Positions 14,270 through 24,745 of a stretch of DNA of 64,000 nucleotides are shown piece after piece. This stretch comes from Camarhynchus parvulus (Eukaryota > Chordata > Aves > Passeriformes > Thraupidae). The notes beneath the pieces were generated by a model, which worked only from the letters and a program-made list of their open reading frames with translations, was not told where the DNA came from and searched no databases. A program made the position numbers and the translations under genes. The stretch lies in contig NC_044572.1 of assembly GCF_901933205.1 (NCBI RefSeq), positions 89,804,965-89,868,964 on the forward strand, written 5' to 3'. The stretch's first letter is position 1, and every line of letters begins with the position of its first letter.

Positions 14270-16010
14270 TAAATTCACTGAGTGACAGCTTGGCTGAGGT
14301 TGGAAGAGACCTCAGGAGGTCATCTGGTTCAACACCCTTACTCAAGGAGGGCCACTTAAAACTAGCTGCCCATCACCATGTTAACATGACTGTTGAGTAT
14401 CTGCAAGGATGGAGACTCCCCAGCCACCTGGCTCTGTCTTCTTTTCACCTTCCTTTCAAATATTTTTATGTGCTGACAAAATTCCCTTAGTGGTCCTCTG
14501 CTGGACTCTCCAGTTTTCCTCCCAGCTCACTTTCTGTTCAGCCAACCTATACTTCATCACCTTCTGCATGACAATCTTGTGAGAGCCGGGGTCAAAAGCC
14601 TTACAGAAATTGAGGCAGACAATATCCATTACCTCATCTACCACAGCAGTCATTTCATTATAGAAGGTTATCAAGTGGTCAAGCATGACACGCTGGGATG
14701 ATGACTTGTCCTTTATATGCCTGGAAATTGTTTCCAGGATTAGCTGCTCCATCACATGCAAAGGAATTGAGGTGATGCTGTAACTGGCCAGTAGTTCCTG
14801 GGGTCCTCCTTCTTGCCCTTTCTGGAGAGAAAATGACACTTGCTTTCCTCCAGTCCTCAGACACTGCTACTGACCATATCATTCAAAGATTATCAAGAGT
14901 AGTGTCTCAATGATGCCAGTTCCCTCAGATCTGATTGGTGCATCCCACCAGAGCCCATGGACTTACATATGTCCACTTTGATTAATTATTTTCTAATCTG
15001 AACCTCTTCCATTAAGGGTAAGACTTTTTTGCTCCAGTTTTCCCTCTGGGTCTCTCAGTCCTCAGATTTCTGAAGGTAGGTCTTTCTGGAAAAGACTGAG
15101 ATGAAGATAGCACTCAGTGACTCAGTCTCTCCCACATCTTGTGTCACCAGGACTCTTGCCCCATTCAGCAGCAAGTATGTATTTTCCCTAGTCTTCTTTT
15201 GCTAATTATGTACTGTGAGAAATCCTCTTGCTACCTTTAACACCCCCCACTAAATTCAATTTTAGACAGATTTTAGCTTTCCTAACATAATTTCTGCATG
15301 TTCAGACAGTCTCTCCTTTTTATGCTTGAGTTTTGCCAGGAACTCCTTGTTAATATAATCGTCCTGATATTTTTGCCTGACTTCCTGCTTGTTGCAACAG
15401 ACTGTTCTTGACCTTGGAGGAGATAATCCTTGAATATCAAGCAGCTTTCTTGGGCCCCTTTTCCATTTAGGGCCTTATTCCATGGGAGTCTGTGTGAACA
15501 GTCTCCCTGCAAGGCCAAAGTGTCGTGATGTCCAGGGTCCTTACTCTCCTGATATCCAGGGTCATGAGCTAGCTTTTTGCCCTACTTACTCTTCTCAGGA
15601 TTCTGAACTCCACTATCTCACGGCCACTGCAGCCAAGACTGATTTCAATTTTCACATCCTCAACCTTCTTCTTCTAATTTGTAATTATGAGGTCCAGAAG
15701 AACACCTGTCCCCACTCAATCCTCTATCATTTGCATCAGGAAACCTCCAGGACTCCATACATCTATGTTGTTCCTTTGGAAAATATTAGATGGGTGAAGT
15801 TTCCCCAGGAGAACCACAGCCTGCAACATGAGGTGTCTTCAGTCTACAGAAGATCTTTTCCATTCATTCTTCTTGCTTATGACACCTGTAATTTACACCT
15901 ACTACAACATCACCCAGTGTTCAGTAACTGATACCCAAGCACACTCAGCTGGCTCACAGTCCATTCCCTAGGCAGAGCTCTATACACTCCAGCTCTTCAT
16001 ATTAAACAAG
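14270..16010 (-). mobile_element. CR1 LINE, long degraded copy (endonuclease and RT remnants plus 3' tail)
   Basis: On the minus strand the 14.46-14.84 kb part still reads as CR1 reverse transcriptase: SITSIPLHVMEQLILETISR, then MDIVCLNFCKAFDPGSHKIV. Further upstream in the element (15.4-15.9 kb) the DNA matches the CR1 endonuclease end (GGGCCTTATTCCATGG, CTGAACTCCACTATCTCA, GAGGTCCAGAAGAACACCTG). The low-coordinate end (GGTTGGAAGAGACCTCAGG) is the 3' tail. The RT region is shortened between the SKAFD motif and the tail, so there is an internal deletion or two nested copies. Many stops; inactive. Confidence 0.9.
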
Positions 16011-16739
16011 GTCCTGAAAGCCCAATAAACAGGATAATGTTTGATGTCTAAGCACCTATTTTGACTATGAGCATACGCTGCTTCCCACAAGTACTGACAT
16101 ATATAATTATTCACGATTGTTGCACAGGATATACCACCAAAAATAGTCATGGTTTACTCTGCATACTTGGTTTTACTTCAAGGGGCACCAGGTAAATTTC
16201 GTATCTCCTGAAATATCTGTCTGCATATTTGGTTACCTAAAGAGTCTGAACAACGAAATTTTCAATCATCTATTTATTTTGGGTAACTTCTTTGTTGTAT
16301 AATCTGCTCAATAATGCTTTTGCTGGCAAAATTAAGTCAGGCATGTATTTTAACACATGTAAAGTGAACAGCTATGCTTATTCATCAACCTGAATTCATG
16401 TGACAGAGATTCTTAAGATGCAAAAGCCCTAATATGATTGTACTCAGACACATGAAGACCCTTGCCAGCCAAAGAAATAAACGGGCAATGATCTGGCTTC
16501 AGTCTCTTTCTTTGTCTCTTTCTCTGGCATAACTTGTCCAACATTTTTGAGTGCAAACATCTACAGCACTTTAGTCTTCCTCAAGTCAAAGGTGCTTCAC
16601 TCATTCCAAGTGGACAGCTAACCTTTAAAGAGGCTTTCCAAGGAAAGTTTCAATTCAGATTTGCATCCTTGATCAAAGAGCAGTCTGCTGAGGACTCATC
16701 TGTGGCTTCAGGCAGATTTTAATTTAAAACTAAAAAAAA

Positions 16740-16775
<36 letters not shown>
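16740..16775. repeat. (ACT)n trinucleotide microsatellite
   Basis: About 36 bp of pure ACT/TAC repeat following an A-rich run. Confidence 0.97.
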
Positions 16776-17482
16776 AAGAATAGCCAACTCTGCTGGTGGT
16801 GTGATGTGTGGGCATCACAGGTAACACTCTCCTGAGGCAGACATTCCAGGTCCTAAAGCTGAATAAAATATTTTCTTTGTCATACCAAACCTTGCTTATC
16901 CCCAGAGGTTTTTCAGAGAAGGTTTGAAAATAAAGGTGTGTTTCAGGAACTCTTTTTTACAAAATAGTATGTAAAATAGTCAGGTTTCAGTACCTTTTAA
17001 TGAGCAGGTGAGCTTTGTTTAGTCCTGCCTTCAAAAGTGGAATATTTATACCACCTTCCCCAGCACCACTTATCTCTTGGGCATTCATATGTGAATCTTG
17101 TCAAGATCTACTGCTGAGTTTTCAAGCGTCAGATTTAGGATGAAAGATTTTTAGAGAAGTATCTCACAAACAAACTTTCAAGAGCTGATTGATGTTTGAG
17201 ATACCTTGCTCTCACTAAGACAATGTAGTTTGTTCAAATTAGTTTACAAGATTTCTCATTTCAGCTCATTAAAAACACAAATGCTGGATGCTAATAACTT
17301 ATGGAGGGTGCTTTTTATGTATCTCTTTGGAACATGTTCTGTGTTCCCTAGCACTATTTGCATTTATTATGTGAAAAGGGTTGAATTTAGAAAAGAGAAG
17401 GCTTCCATACAGTATTTCAAGAGTATTTAAGTCATGTCTTTAACATTCTACCTACAGAAGATGCAGAAGTCTTAGCAAAGAC

Positions 17483-17505
17483 TGTGCATGTTTTAAACAT
17501 GCACA
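17483..17505. promoter_or_regulatory. 23-bp near-perfect palindrome
   Basis: Arms TGTGCATGTTT and AAACATGCACA are exact reverse complements around one T. Each arm contains CATG in a purine/pyrimidine setting close to a p53-family half site (one mismatch each) and an AAACA forkhead-like core. Function is inferred only. Confidence 0.4.
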
Positions 17506-20024
17506 TTTTCAATCCCATAGAATTACACATGCTTTGAGCACCTATCTCCTCCAGGTAAACCAGATAAATCCTTTTCTAAATCCAAACCTAATGATTGTGA
17601 TTATTCTTCAGATAAAAGCTCATAATATAACACAAACATACTTTTCAAGCAAAATACTATACAAAATGGTAAAACCGAAAGGCTTATTTAGCAAGGCCCT
17701 GTTTGTGCGGCTCACCCTCCATGTTAGAGGATTTCCTTTCCTGGTAAGAAACAAATTCACCTTTCTTCCCAAAACCATCCTGAATGAAACACTTGTCAAG
17801 AGCAGGAAACATGCTGATAACTTGGTGGCCACCTGTCAGTTGGGCACTGGTCCAGTGTTACTGATTTCACAGAGGCTGCAGAAAAAGCTGTAGTAGAAGC
17901 CATAGGCCACAGAAATCAGCTTGCAGTAACTTCCAGGTGTAACTGACATAGGATTAATAGATCCAATTTCCCAGATGGAGTAGTTTACTTGTGGTGCAAA
18001 ATTTTAAGTCTCCCCATTTCAGAACATCATCTCTTTGCAAGCTGAAACAAACTGTAGACACATGTTCCCATTTCTTAAATTACCCTTGCTCTGATGTCAT
18101 CCATGGCATGATTTTAAGACTACATAAATAAAATAAATGCCTGAATGTTAACCAGGCACTGAGCAGAAATATGAGTAAGAACTGGTTCTGCTCGTGACTC
18201 TAAGTAAATGTAAGCATTGTAAGACTTATTTTCTAGCTTCTGTGTAACACCCAATAAAACCCTTGGCCTGGGTCTGTGAAGAATTACCTAGAGCCAAATG
18301 GAAGACACAGAAGATGGGTACTTAAATCAACTCCTTGCACATGCCCAAGTAGTTAAACACCTCATTCTGCTTGGATTTACAGTAATGCCTCCCGCATGCT
18401 AGAATTACCTAACAGCTCTCCAATTTTTATCTTAAAGCCAGTCAGACCACTTCTCTATCCCACTGCTTGCCACCAACTGAACAAGTGTATTAGCTATGGC
18501 TCCTGTGGCTCAAGAGATGCCATTGTCACTATAAAATTTTCATATTAGCATAATCAAGCAGTTTCCAGAGCAGTTTGGCTCAACTTAAGGAGCCATTGCT
18601 GAAAGACAGGAAAAGGAATAGCTGCTGAATACACCAATATTCTATTGTCAAAATTATATAGAGCACTTGCTCTTTACATTGTTTAATTCAGTTTGGAAAC
18701 TGTACCTTTCTGATGATGAAGACAGGTCACAGAGCTTTAGAGATGAAAATGAGCACCTTCAATCCCCTTAATTTATAAAGTATTTAAATCTTTGTACTTC
18801 TGCAAGAGCTGTCACTTGCATTATTTGTCCTTCTCTCTTTAATGGATAGTTGTAGTTCCCCTACGTTGATCTGAAATCTGACACATTCTTTTCTAATTAA
18901 GGACATCTAATGGGAAAGTTACACTTTCCCATGATGCCTACTACAATAAATCCTTCTAATTATTAATGTATCTAGGCAAGTGACATCTCATTATTTGGGT
19001 GAGTTCACAAAACCATTTGACAGGGAATAATGATGACTCAACGCCAAACCTAAATTTGGAAGAATTTAAGCAGATCAGAGATTTTTCACTACCATAAATA
19101 TTTTTGATTCAGATGGTTTAAACTAACAGATACTCAGACTGGAGGGTGCAGAACAGTTATACCTCTTCCCACTGCAATGGGAATGCCGACTGCAATGGAG
19201 AACAACACTGGTGTGTTTCGAAGTGTACCTGCGAATATGCTGTTCCTGCCACAGTTCCCTTTCTTGATCTTTCTGCACCTTACGTCTACAGCAAATACAC
19301 AATGTAATGACTGGAGCAGAGAATGCACTAGGGCAGTTTTAGACAATATTTAAAACTTGATTTCACATTCACTCACTGGTATCATTTTGTGAGTTCTCCT
19401 TTCCTACACACAAACAGGAGAGGGCTTGGATCCCGGTGCCTGTTCGGAGAGTTCACCCACTATTCTGTGGAGCTGTCAGCGCATCACCCTACACTGAGCA
19501 ATTGCGTTAGGTGGGGAGAGGCTGCCAGAACACGCTCCGAGGGCGGCCTTAGTTGTGCCACTGCGGGTGGGCTCCTCAGCCGCCCTCTGCCAGTAAACCT
19601 GGAGACTCTGCTCAGGGCACAGCAAAACCAAGGCCTTGCAGTCGCTTCAGGAGCATCTCACCACCCAAGCCACGCTGTTGCTGCCGGGGCAGTCACAGTG
19701 CCGTGTTCCCAGCCCCCTTCCCGGTCCTTGGGGCACAGCTCAGGGCCGGAGGTCGCATCACTGCCCCCTCCACTTCGGAGACCCAGAGAGCTCAAACCGC
19801 CCCTGGCTCTGGGAACGAGGCCTTCGCCCCGGCTAGGAAACGCAGGGACGAGACAAGGCAAAGCGAGCTGGAGAGCCCATTAGCTGCACAGCAGCTCGCT
19901 GAGGAAAGTGTCACACCAACGGGCAGCCATCCCCAGCCCCGGCCACGCCGGCGCAGCTCCGGCCCATTCCGGGCTCCGTCCCTCACTCGCGAGGTCCGGC
20001 GGGCGGCGGCCAACGCCGAGCCGG

Positions 20025-20044
20025 CAGCGCCCCCTGGCGGGCGG
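20025..20044 (-). promoter_or_regulatory. CTCF-like binding site
   Basis: On the minus strand the bases read CCGCCCGCCAGGGGGCGCTG, containing the CTCF core GCCAGGGGGCGCTG with essentially no mismatch. It lies in the centre of the CpG island. CTCF sites mark domain boundaries; occupancy cannot be seen from sequence. Confidence 0.65.
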
Positions 20045-20052
20045 CCGCCGCC

Positions 20053-20214
20053 ATGGCACCCCTGGCTGCGCGGCCGGGCCGGCCCCTGGCGCTGAGGGGC
20101 GGCCCCAGCAATGTCACCTCTCCTCCTCTGGCTGTGATCATTATTATCAAGGTGCTGCAGCGCGCCTCGGCTGAGGGGACGGTAATTTCTGGGATTGTCG
20201 ATAGCAATGAATAA
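20053..20214 (+). CDS. Uncharacterised 53-codon ORF with perfect Kozak start in CpG island
   Basis: ATG at 20053 sits in GCCGCCGCCATGG, the ideal Kozak context. The frame runs 53 codons to TAA, beginning MAPLAARPGRPLALRG with a hydrophobic VIIIIKV stretch at residues 28-34. I recognise no family. GC-rich DNA often yields such frames by chance, and CCATGG also gives an ATG on the other strand. A donor-like CAAG|GTGCTG lies inside it, so it could be the start of a longer spliced frame. Very uncertain. Confidence 0.2.
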   Translation: MAPLAARPGRPLALRGGPSNVTSPPLAVIIIIKVLQRASAEGTVISGIVDSNE

Positions 20215-20450
20215 TTCAAGGCGCTGCCGCGGAGGCTGAGGAGGCCGAGATAAGGGTACCGAGAGATCAGCGGAGGCTCCAACTTTTTAAAAGTGAAAGG
20301 GAGAATGTTAAACTCGATCCCTGGCGCCCGTATCAGGCGGTCCTCACATCCTGGAATGCTCTGTGCACCCCTCCGGTCCCGGTGGGATGCTGGAGGATGC
20401 AGGGTCCAGCAGCTGACCTCAGGTGGCCCAGTGCTCAAGGCAGGGTAATC

Positions 20451-20522
20451 TGGGAGGTGCGAGCTGTCTGTCCCTGGGAAGTGCGAGCTGTCTGTCCCTG
20501 GGAGGTACGAGCTGTCTGTCCA
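20451..20522. repeat. 24-bp minisatellite, three copies
   Basis: Three tandem copies of TGGGAGGTGCGAGCTGTCTG plus TCCC, with one or two substitutions between copies, just right of the CpG island. Confidence 0.95.
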
Positions 20523-20769
20523 GGGCTTCATCCCCTCAGGTCTCGAAATCCTGCAAAACTGAGAGCTGCACAGCCCTGTGGACAACCTGCTGTGCTGCTC
20601 GGCTGTCTTTGGGGAGAAAAGCATCACTGATCGGCAGTCTCGTTCCAAGACTGTGGCAATTGACTCCCATCCTCCCACCCTACAGCACTGAGAAGAGTCT
20701 GACTCCATCTTCTTGACAACCACCCTATAGGAATGAGAAGGCTGCTGTCTTCACTAGCTGCATAGCTAT

Positions 20770-21440
20770 CAGAGGGTCACATGTAGCCCTCTTTGCACCA
20801 TGCTGAATAAACCCAATTCCCTCAGCCTCTCCTAACAGGGCAAGAGCTCCAGTGCTCAAGTATTTTAATGCCCTTACTGGATTCATTTTAGTTTATCCAT
20901 TGTTTTCCTGCATTGCTTTCCTGTGGATCCCCCGATTCGATGGAGTGGGGCCTAATAAATGGTAATCAGAGAGGGATTGTCTCCTCTCATTCTGTGGCTG
21001 CTGGCCTTCTTTGCAGACAGGCTGTACTCCTGTCTTATGTCCACCAAGGCCCCCAGATCCTTTTCCACAGAGCTGATTCCCATCACTCTGCCTGTGTTGT
21101 TGCTCAGGGCTCTTCCTTCCCAGGTGAGGGAGTTGACATTTTGTAAAGTTTCTGCTGGATAAACCACTGAGGTACTATTACTACTATTATCTAAGCTTGA
21201 CCATCCAACCAGTTTTTTATCTGTCTAGTTATCCACTCATCCAAACTGTGGTATTTCACCTTGGATATAGGAATACTGTGAGATAGGGTGTTAAAAGCTT
21301 TGCAAAAGTCAAGGTGCTGCCCTTGCATCCCTAAATTCAGACATTTTGTCATAGAAGGCAATCAGATTGGTCAAGCAGTTGGCAACCTTACGCTGATTCT
21401 TGCAGCTTTCACCATGAATCTTGGGAAGGAGCATGATCCA
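20770..21440 (-). mobile_element. CR1 LINE fragment (RT C-terminal and 3' region)
   Basis: The minus strand reads EKDLGALVDIRQEYSLSAKK at about 21.0-21.1 kb, matching the EKDLGVLVDEKL...AAKKAN end of CR1 ORF2. The low-coordinate end (GCTGAATAAACCCAATTCCC, TCAGCCTCTCCTAACAGG) is the CR1 region after ORF2. The higher part (TTTGCAAAAGTCAAGG, GGCAATCAGATTGGTCAAGC) is the middle of RT, so the element has an internal deletion. Inactive. Confidence 0.88.
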
Positions 21441-24239
21441 AAGCCGGGGAATGGTGGTGCTCCTATCTGGGCACCAACACAATTGTGAATGTTTCAGTAG
21501 TGTTTTTAATCTCTCATTTCAACAATTAGAAAATATCAGAAATGTCAAAGAGCAGTCTGCTACTGATACCAATGTTAATTGTTCTTGGAGCATTCTGTTG
21601 ACAGTGCTGGTGGCTGCAAAACTAGCTAAGGATGGAACATTACCAGCTGTCTATTGGTGAAGGGAAACTCTGGCAGAAAAGTGATTTACTCAATATCACA
21701 CACGTTGTTGTCAAGCAGGAGCAGAGCTCAGGATGTACTCCCTTCTAGTCACATTCCCAAATTCACCACATAACTAATGCCAAGAACATAGTTTTCCATT
21801 CAAACTTTTGAGAAAAATAAATACTTCTTCTATCCAGTGACCTCAGCTTGAGGTTTCATTGCATTATAAATATACATGTCTAACATGCATAACAAAAAAG
21901 CAACACAATGGTGAAGTGAATTATCTGGATTGCAACATGCACTTGGCTCTGATAATAAGCACTTACATATGCTCATTGGGGAATGTTAAAAAAACTAGGA
22001 TGACAGACTGAAAAAAGCTGGTACATGAACAGAGACAGCAAAGCTGGCAAAAATATTGTTGTTGCAAATGGAAAGTAAATATTTATTTTATGTTTTTACG
22101 GGAAATTTCTACATGTGTGTGGTTTTGTTTTGATTTTAAAAATACTACATTTTAACATAAATATATCTATACAGCTCTCATTCATGGTTAAAACTTTCTG
22201 TGCAATTTTTTAACTTTAAAATGCAAAAAGCATAGGACAGACAGACTTTCCCCTCTTCCCTTCCTGAATCAAGCTTGTTTCACCTAGGATATCACTTGTG
22301 TGTCTTTGCCAGACGTCTTAAAGGTACAACACAAATAGATGTTCTCTCTCTGTGATAAGTAAACTTAAAGGAATTTAGTGCAACATAGGGAGCCAGACAT
22401 AGAAAGTGAAAACAGCATAGTACAGATTTCCATCCTATCATCAGCTCTGCCTTCTGTATTTGCGAGTTGTTTGGCATGCTCTGCTTGTGAAATGGCTGTG
22501 CAAGGCTTCTAATGTTGCATGTTGTCTGCAGGAGAGAAATGAGGAGTTTCTCATGCTGTGCTTATGTACAATTGTCCCAAATTAATTTAAAGTATTCACA
22601 TGTACATAATAGCTAACATATGACAAGGCTATTGCTAATCTCCACATAATAAACAGGCTAAATCATCGGCTTAGTTTTGTTGATATATCTAACCAATTGT
22701 TAGATATAGGTTTTCTAGGTTGTTTTTTTTGTAGTTTTCTTTTGTCCTCTTCGTCCCCTCATCTCTATAAATGAACTGCTCTTTGTGTTGCTTTGATCCA
22801 GCAGAAAACGAAGATATTATAAAACAAGTACTTTAATAACATTTGTAATATTTATCAAATAACTACTCATCAGACTAGAATGGCAAGGCCTTCCAAGGTG
22901 TTAAAACAATGGCATAATGAATGCCAACAAGGAAGGCGAGGCACCAACAAAATTAAAAATATATTTAAAGCAACACAACAAACATGTTCTGCAGCTCCTT
23001 GTCTAAGAACATACCTATGGTTTCCTTGCATGCACCATGTTTGCACAGAAAGTATGCAACCAGACACGGTAGGTGGGATACTTAATTTCTAGATTATTTT
23101 AGCCCAGATTCTTTTGCAGTTTTCTGCACTTCAATCCACTGTGTCTTGGATGTGGTAGTTACACAGGTACAAATCAGGCCAGTATTTGGCTCTTTAGTTC
23201 AGTACTTATTTACTGAAAGGTAAAAGGGGACATTTCTTTTTATCGCAATGTCTCAGCAAGCATCTTTCCACAAGTAGAAAACCATTATTATGTTTAAACA
23301 GTGCTATCACAAAACCCAGCACATTTAGGAGCTGTCATGGGGCACTGCCTAATCTGAGACCACCACTGCCCTCTAAACTGAGCAAAGAACAGACACTACT
23401 AATGTTAGAAGTCAGTATCTTTGTCTGATCATCAAAGTTTACATTTCAGAATACTTGAGAAGGTGCACCTCTCCTCCCACAGAGGAAATAAGGAGGAGCT
23501 TGGTTGCAAGTAATTATTGCTGTGCAGAAAACGGCACTTGGAGCAATTGGCTTCCCTGGGAGTTGGACCCATGTCTGCTGGCTGGCTGAATGACTAGTCA
23601 GCATGACTTCACAGTCTGTCATCTGGATAAAACACAGGAAACCACCTGTGCCTACTCTAAGGAGAGGCATTCTGTTATTGCAGGATTTACTATCTATTTC
23701 TGAATCTAACAGCCTGTTTCCTAACAGTGCACTGACTTGATTTAGTTTTATTGTACTTGGCAGTGTGATGAGTGGCAAGAGTGAAGTTATGCAGGGCTAG
23801 GAAATACAGGGCATATTGCAGTCTTCAGTATGTACTAGGTCCTTTTCCTCTGAATATTCAGACCCTGACAAACTCTCAGCATTTTAAAAGACCATTGCCC
23901 ACTTCATCATAATGCTAGATTTGCTTGAATGCTGATAACACAAGTGTTGGCAAATTTTAGCTGCAACCTGTTCACTCTCTTTGTCCAAGGAATTAGAAGG
24001 TAAACCCCAAAGTTTATGTATCTCTGTGTAAACTGAGAAGTAACACAGCATGCCCAGAGAATGGTAACCATGAATGCTGTTGCTGTGCAATGAAAACAAT
24101 GGGATGCTTGGAATAGAGCTGACAAACCACTACGAAATTCACTGTAACAGGACGTCTATAAACCACCAAAGGATGAGCAAGGTGTCGTATGCGTGGCATC
24201 CATTGTTTGAGGGGCACATGTAGGCAAAATATCCTTCCA
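21441..24239. other. Intergenic DNA, no gene seen
   Basis: No coding sequence. The 22.60-23.07 kb part is non-repetitive and open on both strands for about 65 codons, which could reflect conserved noncoding DNA, but no family is recognised. Confidence 0.45.
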
Positions 24240-24745
24240 TGGCATTCCAAGAGATGTATGACACAGACAAGTCCATGGGACCTGATGTGGTGCACTCTAC
24301 AAATACTGAGGGAGCTGTCTGGTGTCATTGCAACCCTGCTTCAATTATCTTTAAAAGGTTGTGGTGATTGGCCAAGGTTTCTGCACAATGTAAGAAAACA
24401 TGTCATCTCTATCTTTATAAATAACAAAGAAAGAGGATTCAGGGAACTGAACCGTATCAGTCTCACCTTGACTTTGGGGAATGTGATGGAGAAAATAACC
24501 CTAAAAAAACCTTCCAATTATTTTAAGATAGTGTTTGGGAGTAGTCAGCACAAATTCACATCAGAGGAAATCATGTCTTAACAAATCTGATAGCTTTCTA
24601 TGAAGAGCATCTCACTGGAGGATGGAACACCAATGGACAGGGTCCCAAGCAACCAGACCTAGGTGGTCTGCTTCAGCAGGGGGGGCACTGGACAAGATGT
24701 ACCCCAAAGGCTCGTTCAGCTCAGTCATTCTGCCATTGTGTAAAA
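24240..24745 (+). mobile_element. CR1 LINE fragment
   Basis: The plus strand begins in ORF2 (ACAAGTCCATGGGACCTGAT, CTGAGGGAGCTGTC) and includes GGGGAATGTGATGGAGAAAA, the counterpart of the CR1 motif PGKVMEQIIL. It ends with a CR1-like 3' tail (CAGACCTAGGTGGTCTGC, TTCAGCTCAGTCATTCTG). It carries frameshifts and an internal deletion. Confidence 0.8.

Larger units (their letters stand above)
16011..19399. other. Intergenic DNA, no gene seen
   Basis: Apart from the ACT microsatellite and the palindrome listed separately, the sequence is AT-rich with chance frames only. Confidence 0.55.
19400..20360. promoter_or_regulatory. CpG island, candidate promoter or enhancer
   Basis: This is the only strongly GC-rich, CpG-rich stretch outside the LTRs, densest at 19.73-20.10 kb. 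It contains GGGGCGG-like boxes and a CTCF-like site. At its right shoulder an AT-rich core, GTGATCATTATTATCAAGG, is followed by ATAGCAATGAATAATTC, reminiscent of homeodomain sites. No protein family is recognisable in any frame. In mammals the GABBR2 promoter lies next to the ANKS6 3' end, so this could be a GABBR2-linked element, but no GABBR2 exon was found. Overlapping open frames in the island are attributed to high GC. Confidence 0.75.

Noticed and set aside
15482..15931. 149-codon plus-strand frame
   Set aside because: Antisense to the CR1 endonuclease/RT remnant.
19389..20095. 164- and 180-codon plus-strand frames in the CpG island
   Set aside because: Overlapping frames in different phases with Arg/Pro/Ser-rich chance composition; no sign of GABBR2 or another known N-terminus.
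19983..20723. 246-codon minus-strand frame over the CpG island
   Set aside because: It runs through the 24-bp minisatellite (repeated GTDSS units) and GC-rich DNA; no conserved domain. Stop-poor because of high GC.
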